Below, one piece after another: positions 7,856-15,306 of a stretch of 18,788 nt of DNA (position 1 is its first letter; each line of letters begins with the position of its first letter). The translations under genes and the position numbers were made by a program. Location: the NCBI GenBank assembly GCA_964409695.1, contig CAYPDX010000026.1, forward strand, positions 1-18,788, written 5' to 3'. This stretch comes from JABDAD01 sp964409695 (GTDB lineage: Bacteria > Pseudomonadota > Alphaproteobacteria > Rickettsiales > Rickettsiaceae). Below the pieces are notes generated by a model. It had not been told where the DNA came from and searched no databases. It was given only the letters and a program-made list of their open reading frames with translations.

Positions 7856-8131
7856 ATGGCATTTAAACTTGTAGAAGGAAATTACAAACGAGCGATTGAT
7901 GAAGAAACAAATTGTGAGTATGAACTTGATTATAGTAATAGCGACAGAAAATTATTAAGATATAAAGAAGGCGCCTCTGTAAGGCAGTTTGTTATTGATG
8001 ATTATAGAAATGGTTCTTGTTCTCTATACATTCCAAGAGAGCTTGAAGATGAGGTATATTATAGTATGAAAGATGCATTAGTGGTTTTCGGATTTAAACA
8101 TGAAATTAACTTTTCTTTTTGCGGAGAATAG
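7856..8131 (+). CDS. Small acidic protein of unknown function, upstream partner of candidate effector
   Basis: I do not recognise this 91-residue protein. It is acidic (about 18 Asp/Glu against 12 Lys/Arg), tyrosine-rich and has no signal peptide, membrane segment or recognised motif. The C-terminal part (YIPRELEDEVYYSMKDALVV) looks helical. The ATG is preceded by GAGAG inside a dyad. Only 3 bp separate its stop codon from the next gene, so the two are very likely cotranslated. A small acidic protein encoded directly before a larger basic-tailed protein resembles the layout of secretion-chaperone and effector pairs such as VirE1-VirE2, but this is inference from layout only. An antitoxin-toxin pair is a less supported alternative. 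Confidence 0.7.
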   Translation: MAFKLVEGNYKRAIDEETNCEYELDYSNSDRKLLRYKEGASVRQFVIDDYRNGSCSLYIPRELEDEVYYSMKDALVVFGFKHEINFSFCGE

Positions 8132-8134
8132 ACT

Positions 8135-9181
8135 ATGTCGAAACAATCATCTTCTCCAGATACTCTTAACATTGAAACTACTTCACCAAGATCTAGTTCA
8201 CCGTCTTATATTGGTTCACCAACAGGTATAACAGATTCTTTGCCAAGCATACTAGATCACCCAGATGTAATACATACGATAGAAAGCTCAAAATATTTTA
8301 AGTCAGATGGCTCTACTCATGCTTTTTGGGCTAATGACGTAGATAGGAACCCTGACGGTTCTGTTAAAACTCATCATGGGAGGGAGATGGCTTTGCATTT
8401 TCAAGCTTCTCATCCTAAAAAAAATGTACGTTTGATGCAAAATTACGAAGGAACAAATGGTATTTTTGTATTAGATGAATATGAGAAGAGAAAAGATGTT
8501 CCAAAACCAATAATTGATGCAGTAGGTGCATTTTCTTCGATATCATTTGCAAAAAATTCTGGAGAATCTGTTGTTACCTCAGTTAAAGGTGCGTCTATTT
8601 CGAGTTATTTTCGGACAGTAGAATTACCTGTAATTATGAGATGTGAACATATTTCTAAAATTCATAATATTTCGAGAGAAGATCCTGAAGGGGTAACTTA
8701 TCCTAAAAAAGAAGCCTATCATGTGCTTCGTGATGAATGGCTTGAATCTAGTAAAAAGAGATTCTTAAATGTTGAGATTCCAGAAAAAACTGCATCAGAG
8801 GCACAAAAGGCTGTTTATAATTCAGCTTTAAAAGATTTTGCTTCTGAAATTGCAACTTCAAGATATTTAGCAAGAGATGGAAAACATCCTTTCGGACTTG
8901 ATGAGCATGCCAAATATACTAAGGAAGATAAGGAGATAGAAAGAGAGAGGTGGAAAAAATGCCAAGATCTTGTAGAAGAGCTTAAAGTTACTCACCCTGA
9001 TTTAGAAGCGGCGGTAAAAAAGGAATTTTACTCAAAGATGAGAAAAGATATGAAAAAACTAGTTAAAGAATATTCGGAAGCAATAAAAGCTGATGAAGCT
9101 CTAGCTAAAATAGGAAAAGGTCGACTTTCTCAAGTTCCAAGAGCTAGAAGAAAAGCAGTCGCGTTAGGTGGTGGTAGATAG
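8135..9181 (+). CDS. Unknown protein with basic C-terminal tail, candidate type IV effector
   Basis: I do not recognise a family for this 348-residue protein. The first 40 residues are rich in Ser, Thr and Pro (SSSPD, SPRSSSPSYIGSPT) and look disordered. The middle (about 45-210) is mixed and carries no motif I can name. Residues 262-325 are strongly charged and helical, possibly coiled coil. The last 20 residues contain six Arg/Lys and no acid (RLSQVPRARRKAVALGGGR), matching the positively charged C-terminal signal of many VirB/D4 type IV secretion substrates. No signal peptide or membrane segment is present. The ribosome binding site CGGAGA, inside the end of the preceding gene, lies 7-8 nt before the ATG. 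Effector status is inference. Confidence 0.7.
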   Translation: MSKQSSSPDTLNIETTSPRSSSPSYIGSPTGITDSLPSILDHPDVIHTIESSKYFKSDGSTHAFWANDVDRNPDGSVKTHHGREMALHFQASHPKKNVRLMQNYEGTNGIFVLDEYEKRKDVPKPIIDAVGAFSSISFAKNSGESVVTSVKGASISSYFRTVELPVIMRCEHISKIHNISREDPEGVTYPKKEAYHVLRDEWLESSKKRFLNVEIPEKTASEAQKAVYNSALKDFASEIATSRYLARDGKHPFGLDEHAKYTKEDKEIERERWKKCQDLVEELKVTHPDLEAAVKKEFYSKMRKDMKKLVKEYSEAIKADEALAKIGKGRLSQVPRARRKAVALGGGR

Positions 9182-9215
9182 GTTTGGTTTTATAATAAAT
9201 TTACAAAAATAATCC

Positions 9216-11525
9216 TTATTCTTGTATTTTAGTAGAATTTACTTCGCCTAATGCAAAATATAACTTACCAATAGTACCATGCAAAAGAGCATTTGTGGGG
9301 GCTTTAAAAAGGTTAGAATGATTTAAAAATACTATACTATTGCTCAGTAATAGCTTAAGTGTCGCAGGATCTTTTTCTAACGATTTATCTATATAATTAT
9401 CAAAAGAATAAGCTATAGATTGTAGCATCTCACTTATAGGTACGGTAGATGATTCGATTAAATAAGAAAGGCTTATGTTTTGAATCGTTTTATGGATTGC
9501 AATTCCTGGACCGAGCGTTGATCTAGTTTCGCTTGCAATAAGAAAATATTTCTTTAAATAATGAATAAAACTATCAACCAAAGCACTATTCTTATATTTA
9601 TCAAGTATATCTCTAGGAATATCTTTCGAATCTAACATAGTAATCAATAATAACAAACTCTCAAAATCAGGATGAGTTTTGATAATATCATACAATGAAA
9701 TGGTAATAATATTATAACGAGTTTTAAGATAATCTCCCTCCTCTTTTAAATCTTTTAAAAGATAATCCTGCATGAGATCAAATTTTCTGGTATCTTGCGT
9801 AAGCTTTTCTTGATAAAGATTTAATGGTAATTTTGTTGCTTTAATATAATTAGCGACAAGAGAGATATCCAGAGGAAATGGCGGGATTAATTCTAAGAAC
9901 CTCTGTATTCCTTGTTCTGAATTAGATTGTAAAATATTGGCTTCCTTGGATGATAAAATCTTTGTAAATAATTCATATTTTTCTTTGTCGTTTAATTTTC
10001 CAAGATAAATATTGTGACTTACGTAATTATTATCTTTAGTATTGCTATTTCGAGTTGTAATAATAATTTTTCCCTTCCCCCAGGTGTTTGCATCTTGCGG
10101 AAAATATTTTTCTATAGAAGATAAATCCTCTACATTATCATAAATAAAAAACCATTTATTTGCTAATTTGAGCCTTTTCTTTACAAAATCAATAATCTTA
10201 TCTTCTCTGTCTGCGGAATCTGAAATTTCTTGAATTTCATTAAGGGTTTTTTTGTCTTTTTCGTCTAGTACAAGATTTGTAGCTAAATTCTCAAATGAAT
10301 TTTTGAATGATTCTTGTGTCTCAGCGTTGAATTCCCATATAATATCTGCTTTAGCTTGATCTCCATATAAACGTGCAATAGTAGTTTTTCCAGATCCTTC
10401 TACCCCGACAAGAGCTACGGTTTGAACGGCTTGTTTTCCTTCGATACTTTCTTTTATTTCCTTAAGAACGGAGGATCTCTTTAATAATAATGAATCTGAT
10501 GGTAGAACAAGATCAGATTTTGTAGCTATATTAGATAGAATATTGGATTGTGGTACAAAACTATAGCAGACAAAAAATGATAAAATTATAAAGATAGAAA
10601 TATAGATAATTTTTAAATATCTAACAAAAAAATTACTTTCTCTGTTTTGAGGCGCTGCATCCTCATTATATAATTGAATATTATCAATTTTCTGCACGTT
10701 ATTGAGCTTATTTCTAAATTTAAGAATAGCATCAGGTAATAGATCATTCTGCGGTAATAATTTTTGCAATATATTCAAAAATAATAAGTAATAGCTTTTT
10801 TCGTATTCAATATTAATGTATCTAAGGTTTTTTTTATTTGAAATATAATGTTCTCTTCTGGAAGATCCAAGAAATATTATGTCTTTAAATTGGAAATTAA
10901 TATCCTTGTCATTTGAAAGTTTTTCAATGTTTACTAAATAATGTTCTTCTTCCTTAATATCAGAAGGTAAAATAAAAATAACGTGCTTTATACTAGATAT
11001 ACTTTGCAATACCTTAATAGTATTAATAAAACCTTCTTGTATTTCTAATGTAGCTTTAGCACCTACAAGATTTAAGTGGGTTAATAAATTTTTTGCAAAA
11101 ATATGCCCTTCATTAATAGTGCTTGCTATTATTAAAAATGAAAATCTTTCCTTATGGATTAGGCTGGAAAAATTATATAAAATTTTCTTAAATTCTAATG
11201 ATAATAATAGACTCGAATAATATTCATGCATTATTTGAAATTTTCCTGACTCTTCTATGAATTTAATCAGATTTTGACGCATACCACTTTCAATTTTACG
11301 AGTGATATTATCTAAGTGCGCTCTAATTGTTTTAAAGCTCAAGTGAGGTTTCCCTGGGGTTGTAAGTAATTGAGCAATAGCTTTATCATTCTTACCATGT
11401 AAAACACATGCTATTACATCTATTTCTCGAGGAGTAAACTTGATTCCGTTAATAATGGAAAGATGTTGAGAGTAGATTTCAGAAGGAAAAAAACCTATAG
11501 ATTTAATATTCATTAGAAATCTCAT
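9216..11525 (-). CDS. Membrane-anchored LuxR-type HTH / NB-ARC NTPase
   Basis: A multidomain STAND-type protein of 769 residues. Residues 30-78 (FTPREIDVIACVLHGKNDKAI ... FKTIRAHLDNI) form a LuxR/FixJ-type DNA-binding helix-turn-helix. Residues 125-260 look like an alpha/beta domain of unknown type. One hydrophobic membrane segment spans about 304-324. An NB-ARC ATPase follows: Walker A GVEGSGKTT (374-382), Walker B WFFIYDNVED (458-467), the KIIITTRNS sensor (486-494), a PFPLD motif in the GLPL position (549-553) and IHKTIQ (677-682) in the MHD position. The C-terminus has a single TPR-like helix (749-760) and then stops. The start may be Met1 or Met5. Its end converges on the preceding gene with a 34-bp gap. 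It probably senses a signal and regulates transcription or defence; the target is unknown. Confidence 0.85.
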   Translation of the reverse strand: MRFLMNIKSIGFFPSEIYSQHLSIINGIKFTPREIDVIACVLHGKNDKAIAQLLTTPGKPHLSFKTIRAHLDNITRKIESGMRQNLIKFIEESGKFQIMHEYYSSLLLSLEFKKILYNFSSLIHKERFSFLIIASTINEGHIFAKNLLTHLNLVGAKATLEIQEGFINTIKVLQSISSIKHVIFILPSDIKEEEHYLVNIEKLSNDKDINFQFKDIIFLGSSRREHYISNKKNLRYINIEYEKSYYLLFLNILQKLLPQNDLLPDAILKFRNKLNNVQKIDNIQLYNEDAAPQNRESNFFVRYLKIIYISIFIILSFFVCYSFVPQSNILSNIATKSDLVLPSDSLLLKRSSVLKEIKESIEGKQAVQTVALVGVEGSGKTTIARLYGDQAKADIIWEFNAETQESFKNSFENLATNLVLDEKDKKTLNEIQEISDSADREDKIIDFVKKRLKLANKWFFIYDNVEDLSSIEKYFPQDANTWGKGKIIITTRNSNTKDNNYVSHNIYLGKLNDKEKYELFTKILSSKEANILQSNSEQGIQRFLELIPPFPLDISLVANYIKATKLPLNLYQEKLTQDTRKFDLMQDYLLKDLKEEGDYLKTRYNIITISLYDIIKTHPDFESLLLLITMLDSKDIPRDILDKYKNSALVDSFIHYLKKYFLIASETRSTLGPGIAIHKTIQNISLSYLIESSTVPISEMLQSIAYSFDNYIDKSLEKDPATLKLLLSNSIVFLNHSNLFKAPTNALLHGTIGKLYFALGEVNSTKIQE

Positions 11526-11715
11526 CTTCCAGTTAAATATATTCTGTTACAATGAGAGATATACTCTCCATGTAAAATATATCACATTAATATAATCCCA
11601 TCTAGGCAATTCTAACATAATCGCAGACTTAGTACTTTTTCACCGATACACAATCAATTTTAATAGCTTTATGGTTACACAGAAAATTATTCTAAAACAA
11701 GAATTGGTATAGTGT
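11526..11715. promoter_or_regulatory. Divergent intergenic region between the NB-ARC gene and the small module gene
   Basis: These 190 bp separate two divergent genes and must hold both promoters. A short dyad, GAGAG-N5-CTCTC (11554-11568), lies 29 bp upstream of the NB-ARC start and could be an operator. On the plus side TTTAATAGCTTTAT ends at 11672, and ATTGGTAT occurs at 11703-11710, 5 bp before the ATG. Both blocks recur upstream of the paralogous small gene near 18615, so they probably belong to its promoter and leader. Confidence 0.45.
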
Positions 11716-11943
11716 ATGGTTACAGATTCAAAAGATACAGAAAACAAGAAATATTATCACTATAATAATGTAGATATGTTCTTACAAAATTCTGAAAAAT
11801 TTCCTCATAATGAATCTATAAATATTATAAAAGATGCATTATTATTTTTGATGAATAACTACCAAACTGAGACAGAGTTAAACTGTTCAAAGGATGAATT
11901 AATAACGATTGCTCGTAAAGTAAAATTATTACTCAAAGACTAA
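11716..11943 (+). CDS. Small soluble protein of duplicated convergent module, copy 1
   Basis: This 75-residue protein has no family I recognise. It has no membrane segment or signal peptide and is predicted mainly helical. It is clearly paralogous to the protein encoded at 18376-18615: shared residues include NSEK/HSEK, NES followed by II, ALLFL/ALLYL, and the block LNCSKDEL followed by IA-KVK. The gene faces the membrane-protein gene on the other strand with only 16 bp between the stop codons, an arrangement repeated in copy 2. No strong ribosome binding site is seen; ATTGGTAT upstream is shared with copy 2. The function is unknown, but the strict pairing suggests that it works with or against the membrane protein. 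Confidence 0.7.
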   Translation: MVTDSKDTENKKYYHYNNVDMFLQNSEKFPHNESINIIKDALLFLMNNYQTETELNCSKDELITIARKVKLLLKD

Positions 11944-11959
11944 AAAGCTCGAGTTTCTT

Positions 11960-12508
11960 TTATTGATTCTTTGCTCTGACATTCATCCCACACTCTAAAA
12001 GCATTATAATGTCGTTTGTAAGGGTGTTTATATCATCTAGCGGTAATAAATAATCTGGCTCTGAAGCCACGATCATATGAATTTCGTTATGTTTAAATAC
12101 TATAAATTGTCTGTGATTCTGGGATTTTAGAGTAGCGTGTCCTACATTTTCCTTTATTATTTCGACATTATTGAGCAACTGGTTTATTGCGTTATCAGTA
12201 TAAATTTTATTAAATAAGGCGCTCTTATGAGTAACTACTTTACCATGAGACGTTACTCGAATTGCTATGAAATCTAAACAAAAATAATGCATGATTTCAT
12301 CTAGAAGGATTTGCAAAATATTTATCTGTGAGCACACAAGAAAATTTGATAATAATTTGCAAATAAATTTTTTGTCTAGATACTGCTTTATACCCCATAT
12401 ACTCTGTTTATCAAATTTTCTTTTCAATTTGTAACAATGCCAACCCAAAATTAACACGAGAAAGCACAATAGAATTATTACAAAAAAAATAATATTATCT
12501 ATAATCAT
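11960..12508 (-). CDS. Membrane protein with GAF-like domain, duplicated module, copy 1
   Basis: A 182-residue protein with one N-terminal membrane segment (about residues 2-24), a basic juxtamembrane stretch (KLKRKF) and a cytosolic domain. The domain begins with the conserved block YLDKKF and contains ILLDEIMHYFCLDFIAIRV, then RQFIVFK and EIHMIV. The helix-strand pattern resembles a small GAF-type sensor domain; this is by pattern only. It is paralogous over its whole length to the protein at 17803-18360. I place the start at ATG 12508, with AGGA 6 nt upstream. The frame is open to a TTG at 12574, but that TTG lies in a convincing -35 box. It is in the same direction as the HTH regulator gene 131 bp upstream. 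No kinase or cyclase output domain is present. Confidence 0.75.
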   Translation of the reverse strand: MIIDNIIFFVIILLCFLVLILGWHCYKLKRKFDKQSIWGIKQYLDKKFICKLLSNFLVCSQINILQILLDEIMHYFCLDFIAIRVTSHGKVVTHKSALFNKIYTDNAINQLLNNVEIIKENVGHATLKSQNHRQFIVFKHNEIHMIVASEPDYLLPLDDINTLTNDIIMLLECGMNVRAKNQ

Positions 12509-12545
12509 CACACTTCCTACAACCTCAGGTTTAATTTGATGGCAA

Positions 12546-12574
12546 GTAATAATGTATATTGGGATAAAAGTCAA
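12546..12574 (-). promoter_or_regulatory. Promoter of the copy 1 membrane-protein gene
   Basis: On the minus strand TTGACT (12574-12569) and TATTAC (12551-12546) are 17 bp apart. The -35 box lies in TTTGACTTTT, which recurs upstream of the copy 2 membrane gene at 17746-17755. It places the transcript start between the upstream TTG and the chosen ATG, arguing against the longer reading frame. Confidence 0.45.
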
Positions 12575-12639
12575 ATTTAATAATACAAGAGGCGTCTGTA
12601 TGAGATTAAAGATATGTACTTAAGCTTTAAGTGCTTGTA

Positions 12640-12912
12640 CTACTCTCTATTTTTTGCTTTTTCAGCACTTATATAGTTATTAAAGAAAAAATCTATTGGC
12701 ACACAAAGAAGTTTTGCAAAAATATATAATCTCCCGCAAGTAATCCTATTTTTGCCATTTTCATATTTTTGTATTTGTTGGACACTTACATTTGCAACTC
12801 TAGCAAGGTCATTTTGACTTAAACCTAATGCAATTCTTTTAGATTTTAGCTGTACACTTACATGCAAATCTACAATATTTGCTTCATCTGTGGATTCTTG
12901 TTCTTCTATCAT
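12640..12912 (-). CDS. Cro/CI (XRE) family helix-turn-helix regulator
   Basis: A 90-residue DNA-binding protein. Residues 18-75 form a typical HTH_3 domain: LKSKRIALGLSQNDLARVANVSVQQIQKYENGKNRI, with the recognition helix near 43-52, then LYIFAKLLCVPIDFFF closing the five-helix fold. Such single-domain regulators bind operators as dimers. The N-terminal 17 residues are acidic. No ribosome binding site is evident before the ATG. The gene lies upstream of, and points towards, the copy 1 membrane-protein gene, so it is a plausible regulator of the module or of the accessory block. Similar regulators are common in alphaproteobacteria, including Rickettsiales; the actual targets cannot be read from the sequence. 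Confidence 0.88.
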   Translation of the reverse strand: MIEEQESTDEANIVDLHVSVQLKSKRIALGLSQNDLARVANVSVQQIQKYENGKNRITCGRLYIFAKLLCVPIDFFFNNYISAEKAKNRE

Positions 12913-13016
12913 TTTAGATCATATTAAAATGCAATCACAAGCATATATAGAATATTATTATACGAAATGTAAAGCCATAATTCATTGCGTATTATATATA
13001 ATATCACTATTATAAG

Positions 13017-13058
13017 ACTAGCTATTCATATTATTAAAAAAATAATTCAATAGCTAGT
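13017..13058. repeat. Inverted repeat between the HTH regulator and queA
   Basis: ACTAGCTATT (13017-13026) and AATAGCTAGT (13049-13058) are perfect 10-bp complements. After a 2-3 base interruption ATTATT/AATAAT continues the pairing, and an A-run forms the loop. It lies about 105 bp upstream of the HTH regulator start and 112 bp upstream of queA. It has no T-rich tail on either side, so an operator or structured leader is as likely as a terminator. Confidence 0.45.
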
Positions 13059-13169
13059 AAATTCAATTTATTAAAAAGGCAATTAGAAATAAAGTAAAAT
13101 ATCCGAAATACGCTAGTTGTAAAAATTTTTATTTCTTATATTTTCTCTAAAACCAAATATTTATGTGAA

Positions 13170-14207
13170 ATGAAGCTTCAAGATTTTGATTATATTTTAC
13201 CTTCTGAATTAATTGCTCAATACCCTTTAGAATCAAGAGATGATTGTAAATTACTTGTATTAAATGACAATGGAGAAATCACAGATTCTCATTTTTATGA
13301 TCTACATAATTACCTGCAAGAAGGAGATTTACTAGTTTTAAACGATAGTAAAGTTGTAAAAGCAGCGCTTAACTTAAATAAAAATGGCAAAGATATCTAT
13401 GTTATTTTAAATAAACAACTTACAAGCACAATTTGGACGGGATTTGCAAAACCAGGCAAAAAACTTGATATTGGAGATAATTTTGATTTTGATGGGAATC
13501 AAATAATTATTAAAAATAAATTTGAAGATGGGACGGTAGAATTTGAATTTGATCTTAAAACAGGATTTACAATTTTTGACTTTTTAAATATATACGGCTC
13601 TGTTCCATTGCCTCCATATATTCGAGAAGGAATTGCTGATTCATTCGATGAAGATACATATCAAACAATTTTTGCAGAGAATCAAGGATCTGTTGCTGCT
13701 CCAACTGCAGGATTACACTTTACTGATCACGTTTTTGTTCAGCTTAACAAAAAGAATATAGATTATTGCTTTGTAACTCTGCACGTTGGTGCTGGCACTT
13801 ATATGGCTGTAAAATCGGAAAATTTAGATGAGCATAAAATGCATAGCGAATATGCTGAAATTTCTGAAGAGGCAGCAGGAAAAATAAATCAGGCAAAAAA
13901 AGAGGGAAGAAGAGTAATATCAGTAGGTACAACTTCTGCACGTGCCTTAGAAACAAGTGCTAGGGACGATGGGCTAGTGAAAGCTGGCGCATTTGAGACT
14001 GATATTTTTATAAAGCCTGGATTTAATTTTAAAATCATTGATGGTCTTATCACTAATTTTCATATTCCAAAATCTACTTTACTTATGCTTGTTTCAAGCT
14101 TTATTGGACATAAAAATATTATGAATGCTTATGCACACGCCATTGCAAATGAATATAGATTCTATAGCTATGGTGACGCGATGCTGCTAATTAAGAGAAA
14201 AAAATAA
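13170..14207 (+). CDS. queA: tRNA preQ1(34) S-adenosylmethionine ribosyltransferase-isomerase
   Basis: Transfers and isomerises the ribosyl group of S-adenosylmethionine onto preQ1 at tRNA position 34, forming epoxyqueuosine. The 345-residue protein (E. coli 356) starts MKLQDFDYILPSELIAQYP and has the family motifs GSVAAPTAGLHF (about 172-183), LHVGAGTY and TNFHIPKSTLLMLVSSF. The usual VIPARL segment reads VVKAALNL, losing the arginine, as in rickettsial QueA. The stop codon abuts the tgt ATG with no gap, so the two queuosine genes are translationally coupled. Together with tgt it shows tRNA queuosine modification, probably with salvaged precursor, since no preQ1 synthesis genes are in the window. 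Confidence 0.96.
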   Translation: MKLQDFDYILPSELIAQYPLESRDDCKLLVLNDNGEITDSHFYDLHNYLQEGDLLVLNDSKVVKAALNLNKNGKDIYVILNKQLTSTIWTGFAKPGKKLDIGDNFDFDGNQIIIKNKFEDGTVEFEFDLKTGFTIFDFLNIYGSVPLPPYIREGIADSFDEDTYQTIFAENQGSVAAPTAGLHFTDHVFVQLNKKNIDYCFVTLHVGAGTYMAVKSENLDEHKMHSEYAEISEEAAGKINQAKKEGRRVISVGTTSARALETSARDDGLVKAGAFETDIFIKPGFNFKIIDGLITNFHIPKSTLLMLVSSFIGHKNIMNAYAHAIANEYRFYSYGDAMLLIKRKK

Positions 14208-15290
14208 ATGTCGTTAAAATTTGAGATATTTTCAAAACATAAGAAAGCCCGTAGAGGAGTTTTAAAAACTACCCACGGAGATATTAGAACTCCTGCTTTT
14301 ATGCCAGTGGGTACGCGTGGTACAGTAAAAGGTCTTCTTCCAGAAGCGGTAGAGAAAACTGGAGCAGATATACTACTCGGTAATACTTACCATCTAATGT
14401 TAAAACCAGGGGCGGAAAGAGTTGCTTCCATTGGTGGCCTTCATAAAATGATGAATTGGAGCAAGCCAATACTCACAGATTCAGGCGGCTTTCAAGTAAT
14501 GTCTCTATCTTCCTTGCGTAAAATTACAGAAGAAGGTGTGCTTTTTAATTCGCACATAGATGGTAGTAAACATATGCTTACACCAGAATCATCTATGAAT
14601 ATTCAATACCAGCTTGGAAGTGATATAACAATGGCATTTGATGAATGTTCATCATATCCAATAAGCCATCAGGATGCTAAAAAATCTATGGAGCTCACAA
14701 ATAGATGGGCTGACAGATCTAGAACGGCATTTATTAAAAGAGATGGATATGGACAATTTGGTATAATTCAAGGAAGTACATATCCAGACCTTAGAAAAAA
14801 ATCGGCCGAATATTTAACTGGAATAGATTTTGACGGATTCGCCATTGGTGGACTTGCTGTTGGAGAAGGTCAAGAAGTAATGTTTGATGTTTTAGACTAT
14901 TGTCCTGATTTCTTGCCAGAGAATAAACCCAGATACTTAATGGGAGTAGGCAAACCGGATGATATTATAGGAGCTGTTCGGCGCGGAATTGACATGTTTG
15001 ATTGCGTTATTCCAACTCGTTCGGGAAGAAATGGCCAGGCATTTACTAAAAATGGCACTCTTAATATTCGTAATAGCAAATATGCAGATGATAAAGACCC
15101 TATAGAGCTGGATTGCGAATGCACAGTATGTACAAATTATTCCAAAGCCTATATTCATCATTTAGTAAAAGTTGGTGAAATGCTTGGTGCTATCTTAATG
15201 ACAACACATAATTTGACATATTACCAAAATTTGATGCAAAGAATTAGAAACTATATTGATGAGGGTAAAGATTTCGACTTCTCAGCTTAA
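14208..15290 (+). CDS. tgt: tRNA-guanine(34) transglycosylase
   Basis: Exchanges guanine 34 in tRNAs with GUN anticodons for preQ1, the first tRNA-bound step of queuosine synthesis. The 360-residue protein is a TIM-barrel transglycosylase. The general acid/base D91 lies in LTDSGGFQVMSL and the nucleophile D265 in FDCVIPTRSGRNGQAFT. Zinc ligands are C303, C305, C308 (CECTVC) and H334 (TTHNL), with spacing as in the family. The ATG follows the queA stop directly. hemW begins just after, or overlapping, its end. Confidence 0.97.
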   Translation: MSLKFEIFSKHKKARRGVLKTTHGDIRTPAFMPVGTRGTVKGLLPEAVEKTGADILLGNTYHLMLKPGAERVASIGGLHKMMNWSKPILTDSGGFQVMSLSSLRKITEEGVLFNSHIDGSKHMLTPESSMNIQYQLGSDITMAFDECSSYPISHQDAKKSMELTNRWADRSRTAFIKRDGYGQFGIIQGSTYPDLRKKSAEYLTGIDFDGFAIGGLAVGEGQEVMFDVLDYCPDFLPENKPRYLMGVGKPDDIIGAVRRGIDMFDCVIPTRSGRNGQAFTKNGTLNIRNSKYADDKDPIELDCECTVCTNYSKAYIHHLVKVGEMLGAILMTTHNLTYYQNLMQRIRNYIDEGKDFDFSA

Positions 15291-15306
15291 ATCAAATTCC
15301 AATAGA

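Noticed and set aside
7856..9181. Toxin-antitoxin reading of the acidic and basic protein pair
   Set aside because: The second protein is far longer than usual toxins, has no toxin motif, and its basic tail fits a secretion signal better.
11716..12508. Classical toxin-antitoxin reading of the convergent module
   Set aside because: Such pairs are normally tandem with the antitoxin first; here the genes converge, and neither has a known toxin or antitoxin motif.
12509..12574. 22-residue N-terminal extension of the copy 1 membrane protein from TTG 12574
   Set aside because: The TTG coincides with a TTGACT -35 box, copy 2 has no matching extension, and ATG 12508 has AGGA at good spacing.
14897..15161. 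Two overlapping minus-strand frames inside tgt
   Set aside because: They are antisense to a strongly conserved gene and have no ribosome binding site or recognisable product.
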